A stretch of 64,000 nucleotides of DNA, from the NCBI RefSeq assembly GCF_001663775.1, contig NZ_KV467168.1, positions 1,214,095-1,278,094 on the forward strand, given 5' to 3'. The number at the start of each line of letters is the position of its first letter. Within the stretch, counting starts at the first letter, position 1. Origin of the DNA: Arthrobacter sp. B6 (GTDB lineage: Bacteria; Actinomycetota; Actinomycetes; Actinomycetales; Micrococcaceae). The position numbers and the translations under genes are program-made. The notes under the pieces are model-generated. The model saw only the letters and a list, made by a program, of their open reading frames with translations, was not told the DNA's origin and did no database searches. This document shows positions 52,815-61,799 of this stretch, one piece after another.

Positions 52815-53444
52815 ATGTACGTTCCAGCCCACTTCGAAGCCGGCCCCGAGGCCATCCGAAACCTGCTCATCCGCCCCGGCGCAGCCAACCTGGTCACCAT
52901 GACCTCCCAGGGCCTGCTGGCTACGCTGCTGCCTTTTGTCTACGATCCCGACGCCGGTGAGCACGGCGCGCTCCAGGGGCACCTGGCCCGGAACAACGCG
53001 CAGTGGTCCGAGCCTGCCACCGGGGAGTCACTGGTGATCATCCAGGGCGCAGACGCATATGTGTCGCCGTCCTGGTACGCGTCGAAAGCCGAGCACGGGC
53101 GCGTGGTGCCCACCTGGAACTACTCCACGGCGCACGTGTACGGCAACCTGGTGATCCACGACGACCCGGCCTGGCTCGCCGGCCAGGTCAGGCGGCTCAC
53201 CGGCGTCCACGAAGCCGGCTTTGACCACCCGTGGAGCGTGGACGACGCGCCGGAGCGCTACATCTCCGGCCAGCTGCGCGCCATCGTGGGTGTTGAACTG
53301 GTCATCACGCGGATTGAGGCGAAGGCCAAACTGAGCCAGAACCGGCCCGACGCCGACATCGACGGCGTGGTGGCCGGGCTCAGCTCCCGTGGGCACTCGG
53401 CGAGCGCCGCCGACGTGGAGCGGGCACGGCCGTCCCGCTTTTAG
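52815..53444 (+). CDS. PaiB-family FMN-binding protein
   Basis: 209 aa. Start block MYVPAHFEAGPEAIRNLLI, then GHLARNNAQW, YVSPSWYASK and VPTWNYSTAHVYGNL are the PaiB/flavin-split-barrel signatures. Bacillus PaiB was described as a negative regulator of sporulation and protease genes; the FMN fold suggests an enzyme or sensor. ATG 52815 lies 4 bp after the exporter stop. Part of the MocR-EamA-PaiB set. Confidence 0.9.
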   Translation: MYVPAHFEAGPEAIRNLLIRPGAANLVTMTSQGLLATLLPFVYDPDAGEHGALQGHLARNNAQWSEPATGESLVIIQGADAYVSPSWYASKAEHGRVVPTWNYSTAHVYGNLVIHDDPAWLAGQVRRLTGVHEAGFDHPWSVDDAPERYISGQLRAIVGVELVITRIEAKAKLSQNRPDADIDGVVAGLSSRGHSASAADVERARPSRF

Positions 53445-53560
53445 GCGGGCCAGCCGGCGCCACCCATCGGCCGGCGTGCTGCCGGCGGCATCCGCCCTCC
53501 CGGCAACAAGGCCGACGGCGGCACTTCCGTGGGTGCCGCCGTCGGACCCTTCACAGACTC

Positions 53561-54442
53561 CTACGGAGTTGCGGTGGACGTTCCGGACGTTGTGGGTGAG
53601 GGGCTCCGCGTGCCGTCCGTTGCGGTGCCGGTAGGCGACGCGGTTGTTGTGGGGCTCAACGTGCCTGTCGGGGAACCGGTGGAGGTGCCCGTCGGGGAAG
53701 CGGTGGACGTGCCCGTCGGCGAAGCGGTGGCCGTGCCGCCGTCAGCCTTGGCGAGGACCTCATCCACCAGGTCCTCGAGTTCCTTCTGGTCGTCGTCGCC
53801 GAGGTCCGCACCACCCTTGGTGGCGATGACCAGAAGCCTCCCCTCAGCGGCGGAGACCTGCATCAGCATCTCGTTGGTGCCCTGCCCCCGGGTGCTCACC
53901 GTGGCGAAGGTTTCCTCTCCGTCCGTCTCGGCCCGCAGTTCCTCGCTGGACACGTCGTAGCGCTCGCCAAGTGCTTCAACGCTGAAGTTGGCGCACTGGT
54001 CCATCTTGCCGCTGATCTCCCGGAGAAGTTCGACGGCGTCTGCGCCTTCGCTGCCCGACTGGGCAGACAGGGTACGCGGCTGGGAACTCTCGGAGATGGC
54101 AACTGCCACATCCCCGTCGTCGACCTTGTCCAGCAGCCCGGCGGTGGCTATTGACTTGCAGTCCTCAGGATCCACCTTCGCCGTACTCATCAGGAGGTTG
54201 GCGATGTTGCCGCCCTGGTCCACCTGGTCCTGTGAATAGAGCTTGAGTTCATTGCCCTCCGCGTCCCGCATGCCGGCGATGAGGCCACGCAATTCGTCTT
54301 CGGTGTAGACCTTGTCCTCGGCTGCCGCACTGGTGGTGGCGGTGGCTGTGGGTGACGTTCCCTGTCCGTCCCCTCCCCCGGTACAGGCCGCCAAGGCCAG
54401 AACGCTTGCGGCTGCCAGCCCCAACGCTGATGTGCTGCGCAT
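53561..54442 (-). CDS. Lipoprotein with Ser/Thr/Pro/Gly repeat tail
   Basis: 293 aa. Lipobox LALAAC near residue 20 (VLALAACTGGG). The middle 190 residues form an unrecognised domain with two Cys (PEDCKSIA, MDQCANFS), probably outside the membrane and similar in outline to mycobacterial sensor-type lipoproteins. The tail has repeats of SPTGTSTA/SPTGTSTG and ends SPSPTTSGTSTATP. ATG 54442 has AGGAGTGG upstream. Function unknown. Confidence 0.75.
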   Translation of the reverse strand: MRSTSALGLAAASVLALAACTGGGDGQGTSPTATATTSAAAEDKVYTEDELRGLIAGMRDAEGNELKLYSQDQVDQGGNIANLLMSTAKVDPEDCKSIATAGLLDKVDDGDVAVAISESSQPRTLSAQSGSEGADAVELLREISGKMDQCANFSVEALGERYDVSSEELRAETDGEETFATVSTRGQGTNEMLMQVSAAEGRLLVIATKGGADLGDDDQKELEDLVDEVLAKADGGTATASPTGTSTASPTGTSTGSPTGTLSPTTTASPTGTATDGTRSPSPTTSGTSTATP

Positions 54443-54607
54443 CAAACCACTCCTCAGTAAATAGGAAGCTTGCTTACGAATTTCCAGACTAGAGGATTTT
54501 CGACGGTTGCGCAGCCCTTCGTCAGGAGAGTCGCCGCTGCCGGCTCCTCCGGTCACTCCTCCGCGCCCGCAGCCGGGCTCGACCTCGCCTGGCTGGAAGA
54601 ATAATTC

Positions 54608-54619
54608 TAAGCATGCTTA
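54608..54619. promoter_or_regulatory. 12-bp palindrome TAAGCATGCTTA, copy 2
   Basis: Identical to 34303-34314. Here it is 51 bp before the csbD start, within the likely promoter. Confidence 0.5.
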
Positions 54620-54670
54620 TGATGTGATCGTGTCCGGATAGGACAGCTGCCAACCAGAGGAGGAAACACC

Positions 54671-54847
54671 ATGGGACTGGGCGACAAGATCGAGAACGCT
54701 GCCGAGAAGGCAGGCGGCAAAGGCAAGGAAGCTGCCGGCGAGGCGACGGGCGACGACAGTCTGCGCGCCGAAGGCCAGACCGACCAGGCAAAGGGCGATC
54801 TGAAACAGGCCGGCGAGAAGGTTAAGGACGCCTTCAAGAAGGACTGA
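54671..54847 (+). CDS. CsbD-family stress protein
   Basis: A 58-aa charged, helical protein: MGLGDKIENAAEKAGGKGKE, then AAGEATGDDSLRAEGQTDQA and a Lys-rich end. CsbD-like proteins are general stress (sigma B type) products in Gram-positives, with unknown molecular role. AGAGGAGG lies 8 bp upstream of the ATG. Single gene with its own palindrome-bearing promoter and a strong terminator. Confidence 0.93.
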   Translation: MGLGDKIENAAEKAGGKGKEAAGEATGDDSLRAEGQTDQAKGDLKQAGEKVKDAFKKD

Positions 54848-54857
54848 CCGAACAACG

Positions 54858-54896
54858 GCGAAGGGTGCACCTCTGACAATGGGGTGCACCCTTCGC
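54858..54896 (+). terminator. Terminator after csbD
   Basis: GCGAAGGGTGCACC and GGTGCACCCTTCGC pair perfectly around a TCTGACAATGG loop, 11 bp after the stop. No T-run. Confidence 0.75.
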
Positions 54897-55001
54897 AGTG
54901 TCCGGGTGCAGTTCCGGCTTTCGGCCTGATTGTCCCGTGGGCAGGGGAACGGGTTAGCCTCAACTGGGCAGTCCTAGAGAATCGCGGTAACTGTGGACAT
55001 C

Positions 55002-55547
55002 ATGAGCGGCATCAGCCTTGACTGGCTCAAGGCACTTACGTGGATCTTTGCCATCGCCACCGGACTGCTGCTGGCCCTCTGGCGCCAACGCCGGCTCCAT
55101 CTGGCCGCACTCGCTTCCGTGATCGTTTTTGCGGTGACAAACGCCGGCGCAGGCATCTACGTCCTGAATCATGTTGGCGATCCCCGCTGGGGCAGCAAAG
55201 CCGAGGACCGCATCAACGCTCCCACGCTCACCGAGACCCCCATGGTCGGACGTTTTCTGGGTTCCCTGGAGGACGCTATTCGCGGAGTGGCTGACAGCGT
55301 CAACCAATTTGTCGACTTCCAGGCAGCTCTTCCGGTGGCCATGGAATTCTTCGTCGCAGCAGGTTGGGCGTTAGCTCTTGCCGTGCCACTGGGGCTGGCC
55401 GCCCTCATTGTCAGCTACGCCGACGCAAGACGCCGTAAAGCCGAATTCCTCAAGTACAAGCTCCAGGTTGAGGAGCTCAAGAGTGAGCTCGAAGAGATCA
55501 AGCACCACCTTGGATATCCACCCCGGGAAGAGAGCGGATCCTCCTAG
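55002..55547 (+). CDS. Hypothetical membrane protein with C-terminal coiled coil
   Basis: 181 aa. Three hydrophobic segments (LTWIFAIATGLLLALW, LAALASVIVFAVTNAGAG, VAAGWALALAVPLGLAALIV) and a charged coiled coil at the end (KLQVEELKSELEEIKHHL). The loop between helices 2 and 3 holds an amphipathic stretch (EDAIRGVADSVNQFVDFQ). ATG 55002 or GTG 54993. Family not recognised. Confidence 0.7.
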   Translation: MSGISLDWLKALTWIFAIATGLLLALWRQRRLHLAALASVIVFAVTNAGAGIYVLNHVGDPRWGSKAEDRINAPTLTETPMVGRFLGSLEDAIRGVADSVNQFVDFQAALPVAMEFFVAAGWALALAVPLGLAALIVSYADARRRKAEFLKYKLQVEELKSELEEIKHHLGYPPREESGSS

Positions 55548-55576
55548 GACCGCAGCTCACGCGTTACCCCGGCCTG

Positions 55577-55642
55577 CCCAACTGGGTAGCAGCAGATGTC
55601 GGTATGAGCCCTCATAACGACATCAGCTGCTACCTAGTTGGG
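55577..55642. repeat. 66-bp palindromic repeat, copy D
   Basis: Arms CCCAACTGGGTAGCAGCAG and CAGCTGCTACCTAGTTGGG, centre TATGAGCCCTCATA. A few arm mismatches. It lies between the convergent membrane-protein and mmuM genes; the mmuM stop is 3 bp outside. Confidence 0.95.
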
Positions 55643-55644
55643 GA

Positions 55645-56631
55645 CTAGGCTGGGCGGCCGGAAGCCACCGTGGCAGCCAGGGCCTCGATGTCCCGGGGTG
55701 TGGTGCGGCAGCAGCCTCCCACGATGCGGGCACCGAGCTCCCGCCAGGCACCGGCCCCGGCTGCAAGGCCGTCGTGCCGGGCTTTGAACGCTTCACCGGC
55801 ACCCGATTCCCCGGCCTTGCCCGGTGCGGCTGCCCAGGTCTTGGTGGCGGGGTCGTAGCTTTCGCCGGAGTTCGGGTACGTCACCAGCCGCTTGGAGCCC
55901 GCCTCTCCGAGTGCCGCCAGGGCTGCCGGGACCAGGTGCAGCGGCACGCAGTTCACACCCACCGCCACCACACGCGGCTCTGACCCGCAGAGCTCCGCCA
56001 CCGCAGCCAGCGGAGTGCCGTCACTGATGTGCGCACCGTCCCGCAGCGAGAAGGAGAACCAGGATTCGACGTCGAACTCCCCCGTCAGTGCCAGCAGCGC
56101 CTCTGCTTCGGCAAAGGACGGCAGCGTCTCACAGGCCAGGAAGTCGGCTCCAGCCTCCAGCAGGGCGGCGATGCGGGGCCGATGGAAGTCCTTGAAGGCT
56201 TCGGCGTCCAGGACGTAGTCCCCGCGGTACTCCGAGCCGTCCGCGAGGTAGGCGCCGTAGGGTCCCACTGACCCCGCGACCAGCAGCGGCCCGGCGTCCG
56301 GATGGCCGGCACGGTGTTCGCGCCGGGCATCGTCTGCCAGTCTGACCGAGAGCCTGACCAGGTCCAGTGCCGCATCCTCGGCAAGCCCACGCTTCGAAAA
56401 CCCCAGCGGCGTGGCCTGGTAGCTGGCGGTGGTGGCCACGTTGGCGCCGGCCTCGAAGTAGTCGCGGTGCACATCCCGGATCAGCTGCGGCTGCTCCAGC
56501 AGGACCTTGGCCGACCACAGCGGGTCATCCAGGCTGCAGCCGCGCGACTCCAGTTCGGTGGCGAGGGCGCCGTCGGCCGTGAGGTAAGCCCCGGCATCAA
56601 GCAGCCGGGACAGCGTGGTGTTGCGGGGCAT
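55645..56631 (-). CDS. mmuM: Homocysteine S-methyltransferase MmuM
   Basis: 328 aa. It moves a methyl group from S-methylmethionine (or SAM) to homocysteine, giving methionine. Zinc-binding Cys are visible in VGVNCVPLH and the C-terminal GGCCRTTPRDI. N-terminal DGALATELESRG and ANVATTASYQAT are family blocks. The usual partner permease MmuP is encoded at 60164-61609, 3.5 kb away beyond two IclR regulators and a sigma-factor pair. Confidence 0.93.
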   Translation of the reverse strand: MPRNTTLSRLLDAGAYLTADGALATELESRGCSLDDPLWSAKVLLEQPQLIRDVHRDYFEAGANVATTASYQATPLGFSKRGLAEDAALDLVRLSVRLADDARREHRAGHPDAGPLLVAGSVGPYGAYLADGSEYRGDYVLDAEAFKDFHRPRIAALLEAGADFLACETLPSFAEAEALLALTGEFDVESWFSFSLRDGAHISDGTPLAAVAELCGSEPRVVAVGVNCVPLHLVPAALAALGEAGSKRLVTYPNSGESYDPATKTWAAAPGKAGESGAGEAFKARHDGLAAGAGAWRELGARIVGGCCRTTPRDIEALAATVASGRPA

Positions 56632-56756
56632 GGCGTGAGCTCCGAAAGTGGGCGGGAAATGGTGTTGTGTTCATCATAAGCAATTGGCGATGCTGTTAAT
56701 GAGCATGACGAACGGTGACCGGGCCGGCTCCGGGCGGCTCCACTAGACTCTGGCCT

Positions 56757-57536
56757 ATGTCGAAAACCTCCAGCATGGGCCGTGGCATGATGGCCATCCT
56801 GGTCTTGGGTGCACGGCATGGGGCCGGACTTCCCGGCGGCACCGCGGCCGGGGTCGCCGCGGACCTGGGCAGGGACCGCAGCCAGGTGTCACGGAGCCTC
56901 CGCAGCGGCGAGCAGGAGGCATTCCTCCGCAGGACCGCCGAACGGACCTACGCCCTGGACTGGTCCATCATGACCGACGCGCAGCAGCTGACGGCGCGGA
57001 GGCTGCACACAGACGGCACCGTGGCGCTGGAGCAGCTGGCCCGCGAGACCGATGAGGGCTGCTTCCTGGGAGTGCTTCACGGCGCGAGCACCCTGACCAT
57101 CGGCGAAAGCGTACCGGCCAGCAGCAACCTGGTGGGCTCATGGCTGGGCCGGCCTTACCCCGCATACTGCAGCGACGCCGGCCAGGCTGTGCTGTGGGAG
57201 TCGCCGGAAGCCGAAGTGCGGACGGTTTTCGCCGGCGTCGACTTTGTACGGCACGGCCCCAATACGCCGGCCGACGTCGACGATTTCCTCGGGCGGCTGG
57301 CCGCGGCGCGGGTGCGGGGTTACTCAGTGGTGGATGAGGAAGCGGAGCCTGGGCTCTATTCGCTGGCCGTCCCCGTCCGGGATTTCAAGGGCGATGTGGC
57401 GGCGGCGCTGCAGATCGTGGGCACCAAGGCGCGCCTGGAGCCGCGCCGGACGCAGTGCGCCGCGGCGCTGGTGGAACAGGGAAGATGGCTGGAGGCCAGG
57501 CTTGGCTACCAGCCTTCGGAAGGTGGCCGGGACTAG
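56757..57536 (+). CDS. IclR-family transcriptional regulator 1
   Basis: 259 aa. N-terminal winged helix (TAAGVAADLGRDRSQVSRSL) and C-terminal IclR effector domain (GEVPASSNLVGSW-like, here IGESVPASSNLVGSWLGRPY; SDAGQAVLWESP). ATG 56757. Divergent from mmuM with 125 bp between, so it is a candidate regulator of mmuM. Its paralog at 57563 is convergent. Confidence 0.83.
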   Translation: MSKTSSMGRGMMAILVLGARHGAGLPGGTAAGVAADLGRDRSQVSRSLRSGEQEAFLRRTAERTYALDWSIMTDAQQLTARRLHTDGTVALEQLARETDEGCFLGVLHGASTLTIGESVPASSNLVGSWLGRPYPAYCSDAGQAVLWESPEAEVRTVFAGVDFVRHGPNTPADVDDFLGRLAAARVRGYSVVDEEAEPGLYSLAVPVRDFKGDVAAALQIVGTKARLEPRRTQCAAALVEQGRWLEARLGYQPSEGGRD

Positions 57537-57562
57537 CGGTGGGGGCTTAGCGGGTTGCAGGC

Positions 57563-58330
57563 TTAGCCTGCGGCGGCGAAGGACGCGATGTTGTCCGCGG
57601 CGCCGCGCAGGACGGTGGCAATATCCGCGGCGTCATCGCCCACTTCGGCCCGCCGTCCCAGCACGCTGAGCGAAGCCAGGATGTGGTCGCCGGCGTTCCG
57701 GACCGGGACGGCCAGTTCCACGATGTCGTGCTCGAATTCCTCGTCGGAGGTGATGTAGCCGCGCGACAGGTCACGGCCCATCAGCTCCCAGACTTCCTCC
57801 ACGGCGTGCGCCGCGCCGGGGCCGCCGACGCCGATGAAGTTCACCCCGCCCAGCAGCTGGTCCAGGGCAGGCCGGTCATGGTCCCAGAGCAAAGCCCTGC
57901 CGGCGCCGGTGCACCACACCGGTGTCACCATGCCCGGCGCAACGAAGCTGCCCAAGGCGGCGTCGTTACTGGAGGCGCGGAGCAGGATGGCCCGGAAGCC
58001 GTCCCGGACGGAGAGCCGCGCCCGCAGCCCCAGGGCGGAGACGAGCGACTCGAGTTCGGGCCTGGCCTCACGCACCCAGCCGGTGTTGAGCGAAGCGGCG
58101 AGGCTGAAGAACCGCGGCCCGGTCCGGAACGGTCCCCGGTCTGCCCGCTCCAGCAGACCCAGATCGCACAGTTCCTGCGCCAGCCGGGATACGCGGCTCT
58201 GGTCCATGTCCAGCTCCGCCGCCAGCTGGGAAACGCCCAACGGCTGCCGCGCGTGCTTCTCCCGGTCAACCACCAGCCGGACAATCCGGAGCCCCTGCGC
58301 TAATGATGACGCCTCGGCGGATGAATCCAC
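57563..58330 (-). CDS. IclR-family transcriptional regulator 2
   Basis: 255 aa. HTH GVSQLAAELDMDQSRVSRLA, effector domain with VTPVWCTGAGRALLWDHD and ELAVPVRNAGDHILASLSVLG. GTG start. It ends 26 bp from the other IclR gene, tail to tail. The two share the same layout (SRVSR, GxALLW, VPVR blocks) and look like distant paralogs. Confidence 0.85.
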   Translation of the reverse strand: MDSSAEASSLAQGLRIVRLVVDREKHARQPLGVSQLAAELDMDQSRVSRLAQELCDLGLLERADRGPFRTGPRFFSLAASLNTGWVREARPELESLVSALGLRARLSVRDGFRAILLRASSNDAALGSFVAPGMVTPVWCTGAGRALLWDHDRPALDQLLGGVNFIGVGGPGAAHAVEEVWELMGRDLSRGYITSDEEFEHDIVELAVPVRNAGDHILASLSVLGRRAEVGDDAADIATVLRGAADNIASFAAAG

Positions 58331-58565
58331 GCGTCTTACCCCTTCCTGCCGGTGCCCGCCCTATTCTTCCACGGTGGCCTGAGCGGTCGCGGCCGCCGGG
58401 GCGGCCAGGGCGGTCACGGCGGCCTGAGCGGTCACGCAGGTGACATGGGCTGGACACCGGCCTGCCGCCGTCGGACCTTCCCCCCGCCTGACCGCTTCGG
58501 CGGTATGCGGCCAAAATAGTTCCCCCCATCATGGAACCGGCCAAGGTGACCGGACACTATGAGGT

Positions 58566-59177
58566 ATGGGCGAAGAATCGGGTGTCTCGGACGAGGTGTT
58601 GTGGTGCCAGGTTGTCAACGGTGACGGCGACGCCTTCGGTGTGCTTTTTGACCGCCACCACGACCGGGTCTGGCGGCACGCCCTCAGTGTGCTGCGCCAG
58701 CCCCATGTGGCCGAGGACGTCACTGCGGTCGTCTTCTACGAGGCATGGCGCCGGCGGAGCAGTATCCGCATGGTGAACGATTCGATACTGCCCTGGCTGC
58801 TGGTTACGACGAACAACACCCTTCGTAACCACGTCCGCCAGCAACGCCGCTACAGGCACTTCCTCAGCCAGCTCCCCGCACCCGCAGACGAAACCGACAT
58901 TGCAGAGCACATAGCGGACGCCGACGATACCCGTCACAAAACGTCCGCCCTGAGGGAAGCCTTCACCCGGCTAAGGCCACAAGAGCGGGACGTGCTGACG
59001 CTGTGCATCCTCGAGGGCCTGGGGGCCAAAGAGGCAGGCGCAGCCCTGGGCATCGCGGACGGAACTGTGAAGTCACGCCTCCACAGGGCAAAGTCCCGGC
59101 TCGGCGCCCTCTACAGCCAGATGGTGCAGGAACATGAGCCTGACGCTCAGGCAATTCTTGGACGGAGAACATCATGA
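58566..59177 (+). CDS. ECF-type RNA polymerase sigma factor
   Basis: 203 aa. Region 2 at 15-85 (DAFGVLFDRHHDRVWRHALS, then AEDVTAVVFYEAWRR) and region 4 at 130-185 (RLRPQERDVLTLCILEGLGA, GTVKSRLHRAKSRL). This group is usually followed by a CU044_5270-type membrane protein, as here with a 4-bp overlap (ATGA), which likely serves as its anti-sigma or co-regulator. Confidence 0.9.
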   Translation: MGEESGVSDEVLWCQVVNGDGDAFGVLFDRHHDRVWRHALSVLRQPHVAEDVTAVVFYEAWRRRSSIRMVNDSILPWLLVTTNNTLRNHVRQQRRYRHFLSQLPAPADETDIAEHIADADDTRHKTSALREAFTRLRPQERDVLTLCILEGLGAKEAGAALGIADGTVKSRLHRAKSRLGALYSQMVQEHEPDAQAILGRRTS

Positions 59178-60178
59178 ACACCTCCCAATTCCAGTCCGAC
59201 AGGCGTGAAGCCCTACGCCGGCAGCTCGTCGAACTGCCCACGCTCACCGGAGCAGAGGACCCGCTCCGATACAGGCCCGGCAAGGCGGCGCCCAGCCACC
59301 ACCGCCGAAACCGCCGGGCCGGATATTCCGAGGCCACGGTGGAGGTCTCTCCGCCGGCACGTCCCAGGCCAACCCGGCGGGTTCTGCTCATGGCAGCGGC
59401 AGCGGCCGTCGGCGCGCTGGCTGTTGGGCAGATAAGCGTCACCGCGCAAAGCGCGCACGCAGCTGGGGTCCTGCGGGCAGCAGCGGACCAGTCCATGACT
59501 TTCGTCGATCCCGCGCCAGGTCCGGGCCAATACCTGCTCGTGCACACGCACGCCAACTGGCTCGTCTCCGGAATCGACGAGGCTGGGAATATGAAAAACA
59601 GCATGAACGCCCAGACAATCGACGTTTACCGGCCAAGCGACCCCGATGCGGACTGGGTCCTCAGGCGCGACTGGGGTGACGCCCACCCGGTGCCCATGGA
59701 GATTGAGGTCATCCGCGCGAAGGACGGACATTTCTACGGCGGCCCGTGGACCCTGATGTCAGACGACGAGCTGGCCGCCCTGCCAAGGGACGGGCAGGCG
59801 CTGTACGACCATTTCAACTCCAGCTATCAGGGAGGATCAGCGTCGCGGGATGAGAACAACTTCGTCCGCATCACCGACATCCTCAGGATGGGACTCATTC
59901 CTGCAGACCTGCGCGCAGGTCTCTACCAGGCTCTGGCCCTGATCCCCGGGGTCAACGCGAGCGAGCAAGCCAACTTCGACGGCAAGGTTGGCATAGCGAT
60001 CGGACGGACGGAACCCCTTCGCGCCGGCCAAAGGGCGGAAATGATCATTGACCCCGACACCGGGCTGGTCATCGGCGAACGAACCATCATGACCTATGCA
60101 GCCTTCGGATTCGGCTCCAACGAAGTGGTGGGCCACACGGCCATCGACTACCGGATCGTTGACTCAGCCCCGCAGTGA
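59174..60178 (+). CDS. CU044_5270-family protein, probable sigma-factor partner
   Basis: 334 aa. A cytoplasmic N-terminus of about 65 residues rich in Arg and His, one membrane helix (RVLLMAAAAAVGALAVGQIS) and a 240-residue outer domain (GQYLLVHTHANWLVSG, HFYGGPWTLMSDDELAALP, PDTGLVIGERTI). Such proteins pair with ECF sigma factors in actinobacteria and may hold the factor at the membrane; no ZAS-type Cys/His site is seen. Its end overlaps the convergent mmuP by 15 bp. Confidence 0.8.
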   Translation: MNTSQFQSDRREALRRQLVELPTLTGAEDPLRYRPGKAAPSHHRRNRRAGYSEATVEVSPPARPRPTRRVLLMAAAAAVGALAVGQISVTAQSAHAAGVLRAAADQSMTFVDPAPGPGQYLLVHTHANWLVSGIDEAGNMKNSMNAQTIDVYRPSDPDADWVLRRDWGDAHPVPMEIEVIRAKDGHFYGGPWTLMSDDELAALPRDGQALYDHFNSSYQGGSASRDENNFVRITDILRMGLIPADLRAGLYQALALIPGVNASEQANFDGKVGIAIGRTEPLRAGQRAEMIIDPDTGLVIGERTIMTYAAFGFGSNEVVGHTAIDYRIVDSAPQ

Positions 60179-61609
60179 CGCGCTGACCGTCCCTTTCCGG
60201 CCGTGCCGGAGGTGGAAGTAGCCGTAGCAGGCGGCAACGAACGGGACGCCGAAGTAGAGGGCGGCCACCTGGTTGGGGTCCAGTGCGATGCCCACCAGCG
60301 AAATGACGCACAGCGTGAACGCCAGGATGGGCACCAGGGGAAACAGCGGGGCCTTGTAGGCCAGGGCCGCAACGTCTCCGCCGTTCCGCACGAAGGCGCG
60401 CCGGTGGAAGAAGTGCGAGGCGGTGATGGACATCCACACGCCCACTACGGCGAATCCGGCAACGGACACCAGCACCAGGTACACCGTCTCCGGGGCCACC
60501 ACGCTGCTGACCAGCGAGGCGATGCCGCCCACCATGCTCACGGAGAGCGCGGTCAGCGGGATGCCGCGGCGGGTCAGCTTCTTCAGGGCCTGGGGCGCGT
60601 GCCCCTCGTCGGCCAGGGAGTAGAGCATTCTGGCGCAGGAGAAGAGGCCGCTGTTGCCGGCCGAGAGGAGGGCCGTGATGATGACGAAGTTCATGATGTC
60701 GGCAGCAAACGGGATCCCGATGGAGGAGAAGACCGTGACGAACGGGCTCTCGTCCAGCCCCACCTCGGTGTAGGGGATGGTGGCGGCGATGACGGTGATG
60801 GCGCCCACGAAGAAGATCAGCAGGCGGATCACCGTGGTGCGCATGGCCTTGGGGATGGCGGTGCCGGGGTCCTTGGTTTCGCCCGCCGCCACGCCGATGA
60901 GTTCCGAGCCGGAGAAAGCATAAAACACGGCCAGCACGGTGACCAGGACTCCAGTGAAGCCGTTGGGGAACAGGCCTCCGGCGGTGTGGAAGTTCTCGAA
61001 GAGGAAAGGGTGGCTGCCGCCGTCGCTGAGCGGGCGGAACCCGAACAGCGCGGCGCCGCCCAGGACAATCAGGCCGATGATGGCGGCCACTTTCACGATG
61101 GCGAACCAGAACTCGGACTCGCCGAAGAACTTGGAGGACACTGCGTTGAAGCCGAACAGCACGGCGGCGAACACCAGGCACCAGACCCAGACCTCAACGT
61201 CCGGGAACCAGCGCTGCATGAGCAGGCCGGACGCGGTGAACTCGGAGCCGATGGCCACGGCCCAACAGAGCCAATACAGCCACGCGGTGGCGAAGCCGGT
61301 GGCGGGCCCGATGGAGCGGGCGGCGTAGATGTGGAACGCGCCGGACACGGGGTAAGCGACGGCCAGTTCGCCCAGGCATGCCATCACCAGGTACACCACG
61401 AAGGCGCCCACCAGGTACGCGAGCACGGCGCCCAGAGGACCGGCCTGGGAGATGGTGTATCCCGAGCTGAGGAACAGGCCTGACCCTATGACGCCGCCCA
61501 TCGCGATCATCACGAGGTGCCGGGGGCCCATGGAGCGCCGGAGTCCGGGCTGGGTTGGTCCAGGCCCGGCGGTCTTCGGTTCCAGCGTCAGGGGTGATGG
61601 GGATTCCAC
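60164..61609 (-). CDS. mmuP: S-methylmethionine permease MmuP-like (AAT family)
   Basis: 481 aa with 12 membrane helices. Closely resembles Escherichia coli MmuP as I remember it, in RHLVMIAMGGVIGSGLFLSS, FHIYAARSIGPATGF, TAWLYWLCWAVAIGSEFTAS, WFPDVEVWVWCLVFAAVLFG and AIVKVAAIIGLIVLGGAA. GabP/AnsP-type carriers are the alternative. GTG start with CTGGAGA upstream. With mmuM in the same region it suggests uptake and use of S-methylmethionine. Confidence 0.83.
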   Translation of the reverse strand: MESPSPLTLEPKTAGPGPTQPGLRRSMGPRHLVMIAMGGVIGSGLFLSSGYTISQAGPLGAVLAYLVGAFVVYLVMACLGELAVAYPVSGAFHIYAARSIGPATGFATAWLYWLCWAVAIGSEFTASGLLMQRWFPDVEVWVWCLVFAAVLFGFNAVSSKFFGESEFWFAIVKVAAIIGLIVLGGAALFGFRPLSDGGSHPFLFENFHTAGGLFPNGFTGVLVTVLAVFYAFSGSELIGVAAGETKDPGTAIPKAMRTTVIRLLIFFVGAITVIAATIPYTEVGLDESPFVTVFSSIGIPFAADIMNFVIITALLSAGNSGLFSCARMLYSLADEGHAPQALKKLTRRGIPLTALSVSMVGGIASLVSSVVAPETVYLVLVSVAGFAVVGVWMSITASHFFHRRAFVRNGGDVAALAYKAPLFPLVPILAFTLCVISLVGIALDPNQVAALYFGVPFVAACYGYFHLRHGRKGTVSASLRG

Positions 61610-61799
61610 GGGCGTCTCCAGGGAGGGTGGTCAGCAGGTGTGCGTCAGATGGGCGCACTCCCCTGCCCCGTCCGGGGTCACGAAGATATGCACGTCAACA
61701 GAGAGAAATTAGCACAATCACCGAATTTCGCTCGTTAAAGTCATGCCAACTTGTTCATATTGCACGCTTATTACCTTCGGTGACCCGCCGCCAGCCGGC

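Noticed and set aside
61610..61799. Possible SAM or similar riboswitch before the MmuP-like gene
   Set aside because: GC-rich hairpins are present but no conserved riboswitch core could be identified by eye.
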